Below, in pieces: positions 17,310 through 25,479 of a stretch of DNA of 64,000 bases. Location: the NCBI GenBank assembly GCA_036267635.1, contig DATAVR010000012.1, forward strand, positions 1 to 64,000. The letters run 5' to 3'. Made by a program: the position numbers and the translations under genes. The DNA is from JADGRB01 sp036267635. Lineage in GTDB: Bacteria; Myxococcota_A; Polyangia; Fen-1088. The notes below the pieces were generated by a model. It saw only the letters and a list, made by a program, of their open reading frames with translations. It was not told the DNA's origin and did no database searches. Every line of letters begins with the position of its first letter. The stretch's first letter is position 1.

Positions 17310-18200
17310 ATGACCGCCGACGACACCACCCTCGAACGCCGGCCGATCATCGAGCCGCCGGTGATGCCGCGCGGGCCGAGCGCCTACCTCTTGGTAATCG
17401 CGGGGCCGAGCTTCGGCGAGATGCACCGGCTGCAAGGGACCCGCTCGGTGATCGGCCGCGCCGACACCGCCGCCGTCCGCGTGCTCGACGACGGGATCTC
17501 CCGCGAGCACGCCGCGGTGGAGCGCGACGGCGGCAAGAACGTGCTGGTCGATCTCGGGTCGACCAACGGAACCTTCTGCAACGGCGAGCGGATCGACAAA
17601 CGCCGAGATCTGGTCGACGGAGACAAGGTCTCCGTCGGAGCGTCGACCATCCTGAAGTTCACCTACCAGGACCAGGTCGACGAGCGCTACCAGAAGCGGC
17701 TGTTCGAGTCGGCGCTGCGCGACGGGCTGACCGCCACCTTCAACCGCCGCTACTTCGTCGATCGGTTGAACACCGAGATGCGGTTCGCCTCCCGACACGA
17801 CAAGTCGCTGGCGCTGCTGTTCGTCGACATCGACCACTTCAAGAAGATCAACGACGGGTTCGGGCACCAGACCGGCGACTACGTCCTGGCGGCGGTGGCG
17901 CGCGAGATGATCGCCAGCCTCCGCGCCGAGGACGTGCTGGCCCGCTATGGCGGCGAAGAGTTCGCCATCATCTGTCGGGAGATCGAAAAAGAGGGCGCCC
18001 TGGCGCTGGGCGAGCGGCTGCGGGCGGGGGTGGCGCGCGCCCGGTTCGAGCACGAGGGGCGGGTCATTCCGGTCACGGTCAGCGTCGGTGCCGCCGTCGC
18101 GCGCAAGCCCCAGCAAGCCCAGCCGTTGATCGCCGCCGCCGACGCCGCGATGTATGAGGCCAAGCGAGCCGGCCGTAACCGCGTCTCCTTCCACGATTGA
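17310..18200 (+). CDS. FHA-GGDEF diguanylate cyclase
   Basis: This 296-residue signalling enzyme makes c-di-GMP. Residues about 25-112 form an FHA phosphothreonine-binding domain (SVIGRAD, ISREHAAVE, LGSTNGTFCNGE). A GGDEF domain follows with DIDHFKKINDGFGHQTGD and the active-site motif GGEEF. RAED lies exactly five residues before GGEEF, which is the RxxD inhibitory site, so product inhibition is likely. There are no membrane segments. The FHA domain suggests that phosphorylation by a serine/threonine kinase recruits or tunes the enzyme; such a kinase lies 9 kb away, but a link is inference. Confidence 0.95.
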   Translation: MTADDTTLERRPIIEPPVMPRGPSAYLLVIAGPSFGEMHRLQGTRSVIGRADTAAVRVLDDGISREHAAVERDGGKNVLVDLGSTNGTFCNGERIDKRRDLVDGDKVSVGASTILKFTYQDQVDERYQKRLFESALRDGLTATFNRRYFVDRLNTEMRFASRHDKSLALLFVDIDHFKKINDGFGHQTGDYVLAAVAREMIASLRAEDVLARYGGEEFAIICREIEKEGALALGERLRAGVARARFEHEGRVIPVTVSVGAAVARKPQQAQPLIAAADAAMYEAKRAGRNRVSFHD

Positions 18201-18204
18201 GTTC

Positions 18205-18286
18205 GGGAACCCTGCGAGGGTTCCCGCGCCCTCCCGCGAAGGGCGCGACGAGCCCGGGGCCCCCGCGGATGTCTTCGGCCGCGGGG
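18205..18286 (+). terminator. Three stacked stem-loops after the diguanylate cyclase gene
   Basis: Hairpin 1 (18205-18225) is a perfect 9-bp stem with a 3-base loop, five bases after the stop. Hairpin 2 (18226-18246) has a 7-bp stem. Hairpin 3 (18261-18286) has an 8-bp stem, CCCCGCGG/CCGCGGGG, followed by TGGTTT. The first is the best terminator candidate, although no long T-run follows it. Confidence 0.55.
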
Positions 18287-18368
18287 TGGTTTGAAGCTCG
18301 CCATCGCCCACGCGATCGATCTCTGTTCATTCTTGCGCCGAAGGGTGCCGTTGGTATGGTGGGTGCGG

Positions 18369-20447
18369 ATGAAGGGACGTCCTCGTCGCGGGCTCGCGAT
18401 CGTGGGCCTGGTTGCGGCGCTCAGCTGCCGCGAGTCGGCCGGTCTACACGGCGAAGGTGCGCCTGCCAGCAACGCCGCGGGGCCGGCGGCGGCTGGCGTG
18501 ACGGCCGGCGCCCCGCACGCGCCGCGCGGGCCGGTGTCGGAGGCCGAGGCGCTGAAGCCGCGGCCGGATCTCCCCCCCACCGCGCGGGCGCTGGTGGTGA
18601 TCGGCGCCGGAGCGGCGCAGGCGGGCCAGCCGGCGCGCGCCGGTGAAGAGCGCTGGATCGACGCCGAGGCGGCCGAAGCGGCGGGTTACACGCTGGTCGA
18701 TCTCTCCGACAGCTGGACGCCGTACATCTTCGCCGAGCAGACCGGCCCCGACGGCCAGCCGCTCCCCAACCGCTACCGTCGCATCTTCATCGGGCTGGCC
18801 AACGATCAGCTCGACGAAGACGGCGAGCCGCTGGAACCGGGGATGAGAAACTACCTCGAGCTCTACGGCATCTTCCCCTCGCTGTCGGTGCTGCGCGCGC
18901 GCTTCATCGACGACGAGCAGCACCCCTGCCAGGATCAGGAGAGCGCCGACGCGCTCGACGCCGTCGAGACGGTCACCTACGTGGCGCCGGCCGACGTCAA
19001 GAAGGACGAGCGTCGTCTGTCGCGGATCCGCGCCGAGCTGGAAGAGGCGCGGCGCAAGGCGCACGCGGCGACGCTGGACGAGCTGGCGGAGAAGCAGCCG
19101 GCGTTCGCCGCCAAGGTGAAGATGCTGGAGAAGCGCGCCGCCGAGAAGCCGGCCATGACGGCGGTCGAAAAGCGCCTCACCTGCGAGGGGCTGCTCGGCA
19201 CCAGCGCCCGCACGTCGCACCACCAGCCCGGCGTCTACGACGACGCCATGAAGGTCGCCGTCCGGCGCTTCCAGCAGAAGCACATGCTCTACGAGGCGAA
19301 CTTCCTGCGGCGCAAGACGGTGGAGGCGCTGTCGCGGTCGCTGCTCGACAACGACTACGACGCGCTGGTGCGGGCGCTGCGCGAGCGGGTGGTCTCCGCG
19401 GCGGGGATCGTCGAGGACGGCTCGACCTCCAAGGTCCGCAACCTAGTCGACGAGTACACCAAGGTCGCGCTCGAGCAGCTCGGTCTGGGGGACAGCGCCT
19501 CGGCGCTGGCCTTCTTCAAACGGCACGGCAAGGACGAGCTCAAGACGTTGCGTGTGGCGGTCAAGCTGCCGCCGCGCCCCGACTACTACGCGCCCGAGAT
19601 GGACCTCTCGATCGTCGTCGATCGCGGCGACGTCTGGTACGAGGTCCCCTTCGACGCCCAGGGGCACTACAAGCCGCAGACGCGCAAGAAATACCCCTCG
19701 CTGACGCTCTACGCGCGGGTGAACGGCAAGCTGCTGGCGCTGGCCCGCTGGCGCACGACGATCGGCGGCTGGCGCGCCGATCAAGCCTCCAACGGCTACG
19801 AGTACTTCCGCTACAAGGGGTCGGACGTCGGCCCGCGCGTCATCCGCCACGTGGTCTCGGGGCCGGTCTGGATCGCACCGGCCTCGACGCCGATCCGCTC
19901 GCTGGTCAAAGGCAAGATCGTCAACGGCAAATGGATGAACGTCGTCAACTACGACGAGCTCGGCCCGGGATACCTCTCGGCCTACGGTCTCATCGCCGGC
20001 TACTTCGTGGTGCCGGGCCAGAACGGGCGCAACGACTTCGACAACGGCGTGCGCGCGCACGGCTCCTCGGACTACCTGTCGATCTACAGCGCCAACGGCT
20101 ACTCGCACGGCTGCCACCGGCTGCCCAACCACCTGGCCATCCGCCTCTACTCCTTCATCTTGAAGCACCGCCACATGAAGGTGTCGGGCGACCAGCCGAT
20201 GGGCTTCACCCGGCAATTTCTCTGGAAGAACACCGTCTACGAGATGAAGATCCCGTCGCGCGGCTACCTCTACGAGCTGGATCCGCCGGTGCCGGTCAAC
20301 GTGCTCGAGGGGAACATCATGGGCGACCTCAAGAAGCCGGTCCTCGACTACGTCCCCGAGCCCTGGAACAAGTACCCGCCCGGCCCGCCGCCGCCCCCGC
20401 CATCCGGCGGCGACAAGGCCGGAGGAGGCAGCTGTTGCGGCGAGTAG
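18369..20447 (+). CDS. L,D-transpeptidase (YkuD) family lipoprotein
   Basis: The 692-residue lipoprotein starts at ATG 18369 with lipobox LVAALSC (Cys20). A middle region near GLLGTSARTSHHQPGVYDDA followed by AVRRFQQKHML looks like a peptidoglycan-binding helical module. The C-terminal catalytic domain has the YkuD motif: HGSSDYLSIY, then SANGYSHGCHRLPNH with the nucleophilic Cys. These enzymes form 3-3 peptidoglycan cross-links or attach proteins to the wall. The protein is about twice the usual length, with unexplained N-terminal domains. It ends in a Gly/Cys tail (GGGSCCGE). It overlaps the next gene, whose product may be its partner. Confidence 0.88.
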   Translation: MKGRPRRGLAIVGLVAALSCRESAGLHGEGAPASNAAGPAAAGVTAGAPHAPRGPVSEAEALKPRPDLPPTARALVVIGAGAAQAGQPARAGEERWIDAEAAEAAGYTLVDLSDSWTPYIFAEQTGPDGQPLPNRYRRIFIGLANDQLDEDGEPLEPGMRNYLELYGIFPSLSVLRARFIDDEQHPCQDQESADALDAVETVTYVAPADVKKDERRLSRIRAELEEARRKAHAATLDELAEKQPAFAAKVKMLEKRAAEKPAMTAVEKRLTCEGLLGTSARTSHHQPGVYDDAMKVAVRRFQQKHMLYEANFLRRKTVEALSRSLLDNDYDALVRALRERVVSAAGIVEDGSTSKVRNLVDEYTKVALEQLGLGDSASALAFFKRHGKDELKTLRVAVKLPPRPDYYAPEMDLSIVVDRGDVWYEVPFDAQGHYKPQTRKKYPSLTLYARVNGKLLALARWRTTIGGWRADQASNGYEYFRYKGSDVGPRVIRHVVSGPVWIAPASTPIRSLVKGKIVNGKWMNVVNYDELGPGYLSAYGLIAGYFVVPGQNGRNDFDNGVRAHGSSDYLSIYSANGYSHGCHRLPNHLAIRLYSFILKHRHMKVSGDQPMGFTRQFLWKNTVYEMKIPSRGYLYELDPPVPVNVLEGNIMGDLKKPVLDYVPEPWNKYPPGPPPPPPSGGDKAGGGSCCGE

Positions 20448-20911
20448 CGGCTCGCTGGTCGGGCGCGGCGATCATCACCGGGCTGGTGGTCTTCGCGCTG
20501 CTGCCGTTCGCGCTCTACGCCGCATCCGACGGCGGTACCGCACCTCCAGTCGGCGTGGCGGCGCCGCAGGGGCCGGCTGCCCCGCCGTCGCCCAACGTCC
20601 GCATCGTCTTCACCATCGTCCCGATGACCAAGAAGGCGATGGTCTTCTGGGGCAAGAAACGCCTCGGCGTCATCGCGCCGCACGCGCCGCTCATCGTCAC
20701 CCGCCCGCGCGACTCCGGCCCCATCGACGTGGTGGTGAAATCCGACGGCTACGTGACCGTCCAGACCCGCGCCTACACCTTCGCCGACAACAAGGTCTCC
20801 GTGAAGCTGACCAAGAACGAGGAGAAGAACACCATCCTCGGCTACCGCGAAGAGCTCCCCCCCGACGGCGGCGCGCCACCCGGCGGCGGACCCGACGGCG
20901 GGATGCCGTAG
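20435..20911 (+). CDS. PEGA-like exported protein
   Basis: The start is TTG at 20435, chosen because GGAGGAGG lies seven bases upstream inside the 3' end of the transpeptidase gene. The two genes overlap by 13 bases. The 158-residue product has a signal anchor (SGAAIITGLVVFALLPFALYAA), a Pro/Gly stretch, a PEGA-like beta domain (VRIVFTIVPMTKKAMVFWGKK ... VVVKSDGYVTVQTRAY) and a Pro/Gly-rich tail. PEGA domains are often found in envelope proteins and bind partner proteins. The tight overlap suggests a complex with the transpeptidase. Confidence 0.78.
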   Translation: MRRVAARWSGAAIITGLVVFALLPFALYAASDGGTAPPVGVAAPQGPAAPPSPNVRIVFTIVPMTKKAMVFWGKKRLGVIAPHAPLIVTRPRDSGPIDVVVKSDGYVTVQTRAYTFADNKVSVKLTKNEEKNTILGYREELPPDGGAPPGGGPDGGMP

Positions 20912-20959
20912 CCGCTGATCAATCCCCGGCGTCGCGGGAATTCACCAGTGAATCCATGG

Positions 20960-20982
20960 TGCTTTTCGGGTGGCGAAAAGCA
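20960..20982. terminator. Stem-loop between PEGA gene and next lipoprotein gene
   Basis: A perfect 9-bp stem, TGCTTTTCG/CGAAAAGCA, with a 5-base loop lies about 50 bases after the PEGA gene stop and 50 bases before the next start. It is less GC-rich than its surroundings. It may end the upstream transcript or act in the leader of the next gene. Confidence 0.45.
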
Positions 20983-21030
20983 TGATAAGAGCGGATTTTC
21001 TTAACTGGGACATCGAAAGGACGACGTCAA

Positions 21031-21888
21031 ATGGCGAAGGCGATCTTGGCACCGGCGATCGGGATGGGTGTGGCCCTTGTGGCGAGCCTGGCGCTCGTGG
21101 GTTGCGGCGGTAGCTCGGGGCAGACGCGGCCCGGAACGGGCGGATCGACCGGCACCGGCGGCAGCACGAGCACCGGCGGATCGACCGGCACCGGCGGCAC
21201 CACGACCACCGGAACGGGCGGATCGACCGGGACGGGCGGCGCGGCTGGCGCGACGGCGCTCGCCTGCACCGCCAACCCAACGACCGCGCTCATAACAAAC
21301 TTCGGCTCGGCGGCCGGCGACGGCGGCGTCACCGCGAGCGGTACGTGGGGGACGACCGGGCAGCTCACCGGCTCCGTCTTTGGCTACGGGGGAAAACTGA
21401 CCAGCGATGCGGGCGTGATGTCGAAGGTGTCGGCCACGATCGACAAAACCGACATGGAGCTGAAGTTGAGCGGAAATGTGTTGGCCGCGGACTACTCGGG
21501 CGGGGGGATGGCGTTCGCCACTTGCGTCGACTCGTCGACCTGGACCGGAATCCAGTTCACGCTGGGCGGCACGGCAGACGGCTGCAGCATCACCTTCCAG
21601 CTGCAGACCGAGTCGCAGGAGCCACCGTCGAACAAGGGGACCTGCACGGCCTCGAGCTGCTACGACTTCCCGCAGCTCGCGGTGACCATCCCGACCGACG
21701 GGTCGGCGACCGTTATCCCGTTCTCGTCCCTGATGGGGACTGGGATGCCGTCCGCGGCGGCCGACTTCGAGAAGGAGATGTTCGGTCTCCAGTGGCAGTT
21801 CACCTCGGTTGCGCCGCCCGACGGCGGTGTGCAGGTCGGTTGCAGTCCCGCCATGACGATCTCCAACGTCATGTGGACGAGCAACTAG
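21031..21888 (+). CDS. Lipoprotein with Gly/Thr linker and carbohydrate-binding-like domain
   Basis: This 285-residue lipoprotein has lipobox LALVGC (Cys25), a linker of GTGGSTGTGG type (about residues 30-75) and a C-terminal beta-rich domain of about 205 residues. That domain starts near ITNFGSAAGDGGV and ends with FGLQWQFTSV and MTISNVMWTSN. The Cys-containing loop GTCTASSCYDFPQL suggests disulfides. The fold pattern resembles jelly-roll carbohydrate-binding modules. It ends 10 bases from the 3' end of the convergent GH3 gene, at the edge of the polysaccharide island. A glycan-binding role is inference. Confidence 0.75.
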   Translation: MAKAILAPAIGMGVALVASLALVGCGGSSGQTRPGTGGSTGTGGSTSTGGSTGTGGTTTTGTGGSTGTGGAAGATALACTANPTTALITNFGSAAGDGGVTASGTWGTTGQLTGSVFGYGGKLTSDAGVMSKVSATIDKTDMELKLSGNVLAADYSGGGMAFATCVDSSTWTGIQFTLGGTADGCSITFQLQTESQEPPSNKGTCTASSCYDFPQLAVTIPTDGSATVIPFSSLMGTGMPSAAADFEKEMFGLQWQFTSVAPPDGGVQVGCSPAMTISNVMWTSN

Positions 21889-21898
21889 GTCAGCAAAC

Positions 21899-24073
21899 TC
21901 AGTAAGGAAGCGGGAGCGTGGAGCCGACCAGCTCCAACTCCCCGGCGAGCGGGCGCGTGCCGGTGAGGGCCGCGCTCCGCTCGTCGGGCTGACTGCCGCC
22001 GACGGAGAGCAAAAATTGGCCGGGCTCGAGCTGGCGGTGGCCGCGCTCGTCGATGAGCGACAGATCGCGTGCGGTGAGCTGGAGCTCCACGCGCCGTGAT
22101 TCGCCGGCGCCGAGGTGCAGGCGGCGGAAGCCGCGCAGATCGCGCTGCGGGACCCGGCACGAGGCCTGGCGATCGGTGAGGTAGAGCTGAATCACCTCGT
22201 CGCCCTCGCGACCGCCGGTGTTCTCGACGGTCACCGCGACGGTGAGGCGCAGGTCGGCGGACGCGGTCGCGCGGGTGGGGGAGAGCACGAGATCGCGGTA
22301 GGCGAACCGCGTGTACGAGAGGCCGTAGCCGAACGGGTAGAGCGGCGGCGTCTCGAGATAGCGGTAGGTGCGCCCCTGCATCCGGTAGTCGGCGACGGGG
22401 GGCAGATCGCCGGCGCGACGGGGGAAGGTGATCGGGAGGCGACCGGCGGGTGAGACGGCGCCGAACAGAACGTCGGCGAGCGCGGCGCCCCCTTCGGCGC
22501 CAGGGTACCAGACCTGGACGATGGCGCCGAGATGGTCGTGGGCCCAGGCGAGATCGAGCGGGCTGCCGGCGATCACCGCCAGCACCGTCGGCTTGCCGAG
22601 CGCGACGATCGTCTCGAGCAGCGTCTGTTGTAGGCCGGTGAGCCCGAGATCGGTCTTGTCGCCGGCGGCCTCCGAGTTGCCGGCGTCGCCCTGTTCGCCC
22701 TCGATGTCGGGCGCCAGGCCGAGGCAGAGCACGACGACGTCGGCGCGGGAGGCGACGCTGACCGCCTCCGAGAGGTTGCCGGCGCGGCCGAGGCCGTCGG
22801 TCTTGGTGCCGAGCCGCTTGCACCCCTGCGCGTACCAGACCTTGGTCGACGGCGAGACCGCGGCGCGGATCGCGGTCAGAGGCGTCACGAAGCGCGACGG
22901 CTCGCCGAAGTAGTTTCCCAGCAGCACCTCGCGATCGTCGGCGTTGGGGCCGATGACCGCGACGCTGCGAACATCCGTGCGCAGCGGCAAGAGGTCGCCG
23001 GCGTTCTTGAGCAGCACCATCGCGGCGGCGGCCGTCGACCGCGAGAGCGCCCGGTGCGCGTCGCTGTCGTTCACCTCGTAGGGGATCGCGGCGTAAGCCA
23101 CCCGCGCCGGTGGATCGAACATGCCGAGCCGCAGGCGGGCCCGAAAAAGCCGCCGCACGCAGCGGTCGACGTCGGCCTCGGCGAGCAGCCCCTCGGCGAC
23201 CGCCGTCGGGATGTGCTGGTAGGTGCACCCGCAGTTGAGGTCGCAGCCAGCCTGCACCGCCAGCGCGGCCGATTCGGGCGGCGAGCCGGTCACGGCGTGG
23301 CCGAGGTGGAGGTCCTGGATCGCCCAGCAGTCGCTGACCACGTAGCCGTCGAAGCCCCACTCGTCGCGCAGGATCTTCTGGAGCAACGTCGGGCTGGCGC
23401 TGCAGGCCTCGCCGTTGACCCGGTTGTAGGCGGTCATCACGCTGCCGGCGCCGGCCTCGGTCAGGCAGGCGTGAAAAGCCGGCAGGTAGGTCTCGCGCAG
23501 ATCTTTTTCGCCGACGACCGCGTCGAAGCTGTGGCGCAGCCCCTCGGGGCCGCTGTGGACGGCGTAGTGCTTGGGCGTGGCGACCAGCTTCAGGTGGCTG
23601 GGGTCGTCCCCCTGCAGCGCGCGGCAATAGGCGACGCCGAGGCGCGCGGTCAGGAACGGGCACTCGCCGTAGGTCTCGTGGCCGCGCCCCCAGCGCGGAT
23701 CGCGGAAGATGTTGATGTTGGGCGACCAGAAGGTGAGCCCCTTGTACATGCCGTGGTCGCCCTGGCGCAGGTACTCGTGATGCTTGGCGCGCGCCTCGTC
23801 GGCGATCGCCTCGGCGACCGCGCGCACGCGCTCGACGTCGAACGTCGCCGCGAGCGCGATCGCCTGCGGGAACACGGTGGCGATCCCGGCCCGCGCCACG
23901 CCGTGCAGACATTCGTTCCACCAGTTGTAGGCGGGGATGCCGAGCCGCGGGATCTCCGGCGCCTCGTGCAGCATCTGCGCCGCCTTTTCGGCCAGGGTCA
24001 TCCGGGGCAAGAGGTCATCGAGGCGCGCCTCGAGCGAGAGATCGGGATCTCGAAAGGGGAAGGGGGCGGTCAC
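21899..24073 (-). CDS. Glycoside hydrolase family 3, probable beta-xylosidase type, no signal peptide
   Basis: This 724-residue GH3 enzyme has the nucleophile Asp248 in VVSDCWAI, the KH motif (168-169) in TPKHY, and PRWGRGHETYGE. The C-terminal sandwich domain has LFGAVSPAGRLPITF, and an FnIII-like domain has PFGYGLSYTRF and VENTGGREGDEVIQLYL. The segment AYNWWNECLHGVAR near residue 50 is typical of the xylosidase/arabinofuranosidase branch. No signal peptide is visible, so it probably cleaves imported oligosaccharides in the cytoplasm. The start is GTG, overlapping the GH30 stop (GTGA). It is the last gene of the GH44-GH30-GH3 operon. Confidence 0.93.
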   Translation of the reverse strand: MTAPFPFRDPDLSLEARLDDLLPRMTLAEKAAQMLHEAPEIPRLGIPAYNWWNECLHGVARAGIATVFPQAIALAATFDVERVRAVAEAIADEARAKHHEYLRQGDHGMYKGLTFWSPNINIFRDPRWGRGHETYGECPFLTARLGVAYCRALQGDDPSHLKLVATPKHYAVHSGPEGLRHSFDAVVGEKDLRETYLPAFHACLTEAGAGSVMTAYNRVNGEACSASPTLLQKILRDEWGFDGYVVSDCWAIQDLHLGHAVTGSPPESAALAVQAGCDLNCGCTYQHIPTAVAEGLLAEADVDRCVRRLFRARLRLGMFDPPARVAYAAIPYEVNDSDAHRALSRSTAAAAMVLLKNAGDLLPLRTDVRSVAVIGPNADDREVLLGNYFGEPSRFVTPLTAIRAAVSPSTKVWYAQGCKRLGTKTDGLGRAGNLSEAVSVASRADVVVLCLGLAPDIEGEQGDAGNSEAAGDKTDLGLTGLQQTLLETIVALGKPTVLAVIAGSPLDLAWAHDHLGAIVQVWYPGAEGGAALADVLFGAVSPAGRLPITFPRRAGDLPPVADYRMQGRTYRYLETPPLYPFGYGLSYTRFAYRDLVLSPTRATASADLRLTVAVTVENTGGREGDEVIQLYLTDRQASCRVPQRDLRGFRRLHLGAGESRRVELQLTARDLSLIDERGHRQLEPGQFLLSVGGSQPDERSAALTGTRPLAGELELVGSTLPLPY

Positions 24074-25470
24074 GGGATGAGCGTCACCGTTGCCATCGAT
24101 TGCGGCGGCATGTCGAACGAGGCCATGCCGTCGAGCGATCCGACCTCGGCGTAGCGCTCGGTCATCCCGGAGCTGCGGAAGACGGTCGACGTCCCCCCGG
24201 TGAAGGTCCCCTGATCGATCGCGACCTGGTGATCACTGCCGTCGGTGTTGATCACGACCAGCGTCAGCCGCGTGCCGTCGGGCGAGAGGAACGCCGAGAC
24301 GGTGACCGGGCTCTCCGTCGAGGTCGCGCCGACGCGGGTCCAGCCGACGCCGATCCCCTTCGCGAAGTGCTGGAGGGCGTAGTAGTCGTCGTTGATGGTG
24401 AACCCGGTCGTCGAGACGGTGACCAGCCCCGAGGGCGTCGACTGTGGCACCCAGTAGAGATCCCAGTAGAGGTAGGTCGAGACCCCTTCGATGGTGACCG
24501 AGTTCTGGATCAGCCAGCCGGTGTTGAAGAAGCTCTGACTGTTCGGGGCGTACTCGCTCTGCCAGATCGGCTTGCCGGCGGTGGCGGCGGCCGCGGCCAC
24601 GCCGCTCAAGTTGTTGCTGTACGAGTTGGGGATCTGATCCGTGCCGCTGCCGTAGAGGTGGTGCGCGATGGCGTCCAGATCGTCCAGGTAGCCCGCCTGG
24701 GTTATTCCGGTCACGTAGCGCTCGAGCTCGTTTTTGGACAGGCTGTCGTTCTCGGGGCCGATGAACTTGGGCATCGTCAGGCCGGACGTCGCGGCGATCG
24801 CCGTCTTCACCGCGTCGAGCGCCTGGCCGTAGCCGGCGTTGGTCGCGTCCTCGGTCGGATCGAAGAGGCAGGTCCCTTCGTTGGTGGTGGTGAAGTCGGG
24901 CTCGTTCTGGATGCTGATGTAGTCGGGGACGATGCCGCCCGTGGCGGTGGAGAAGGCGGTCAGGCTCGCTGCCCACCAAGCGCCGAAGTCGGCGTAGTCG
25001 TAGCCGCCGGTCGACGTCTTAGGCAACGTTCCCCCGGACCGGAGCGAGGCGTTGCTCTTGAGCGTCAGCGGCGGGTTCCAGGAGGTCATGAGGATGACCG
25101 GCGCGTACCCCATCTGGCGGACCGCCTGCACGAACGCGGCGGTCTGGTTGAAGGCCGCGTTGTCGTCGTTGTTGTTCTGGTACCAGTTCCCGACCCGCAG
25201 CACCTCCAGGCCGAGGTCGGCGAAGATCGTCTGAAAGACCTGCGCGCTCATGGGGTTCATCATGGCGGAGCCGTCGTAGTAGGCGACGGCGGCGCCGAAC
25301 CCGACCATCGTTTGATGGGTCGTCGTCAGGTCGACGGTCACGGTGACGTCGTGGGGGAGCGGGGTGGTTGCCGCCCCGTCAACCGCGGCCGAGCCACCAC
25401 ATCCGGGCGCTGCCGCTAAAGCCAAGGCGAGAACTGGAGCTGCAGAGCGGCCGAAACGTATTGAAGCCAA
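24070..25470 (-). CDS. Glycoside hydrolase family 30 lipoprotein (xylanase-like)
   Basis: This 466-residue lipoprotein has lipobox LAAAPGC (Cys24) and a GH30 TIM barrel with acid/base Glu190 in ISIQNEP and nucleophile Glu306 in IWQSEYAPN. A C-terminal beta side-domain follows. QTMVGFGAAVAYYDG and ILMTSWNPPLTLKSN are typical GH30 segments. Bacterial GH30 enzymes with this length and layout are mostly glucuronoxylanases, but the subfamily cannot be fixed by eye. The start codon is TTG, preceded by GAAAGGG; the gene follows the GH44 stop after nine bases and overlaps the GH3 start. No long linker is present, unlike the GH43 and GH53 enzymes. Confidence 0.9.
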   Translation of the reverse strand: MASIRFGRSAAPVLALALAAAPGCGGSAAVDGAATTPLPHDVTVTVDLTTTHQTMVGFGAAVAYYDGSAMMNPMSAQVFQTIFADLGLEVLRVGNWYQNNNDDNAAFNQTAAFVQAVRQMGYAPVILMTSWNPPLTLKSNASLRSGGTLPKTSTGGYDYADFGAWWAASLTAFSTATGGIVPDYISIQNEPDFTTTNEGTCLFDPTEDATNAGYGQALDAVKTAIAATSGLTMPKFIGPENDSLSKNELERYVTGITQAGYLDDLDAIAHHLYGSGTDQIPNSYSNNLSGVAAAAATAGKPIWQSEYAPNSQSFFNTGWLIQNSVTIEGVSTYLYWDLYWVPQSTPSGLVTVSTTGFTINDDYYALQHFAKGIGVGWTRVGATSTESPVTVSAFLSPDGTRLTLVVINTDGSDHQVAIDQGTFTGGTSTVFRSSGMTERYAEVGSLDGMASFDMPPQSMATVTLIP

Positions 25471-25479
25471 GAAACCCTT

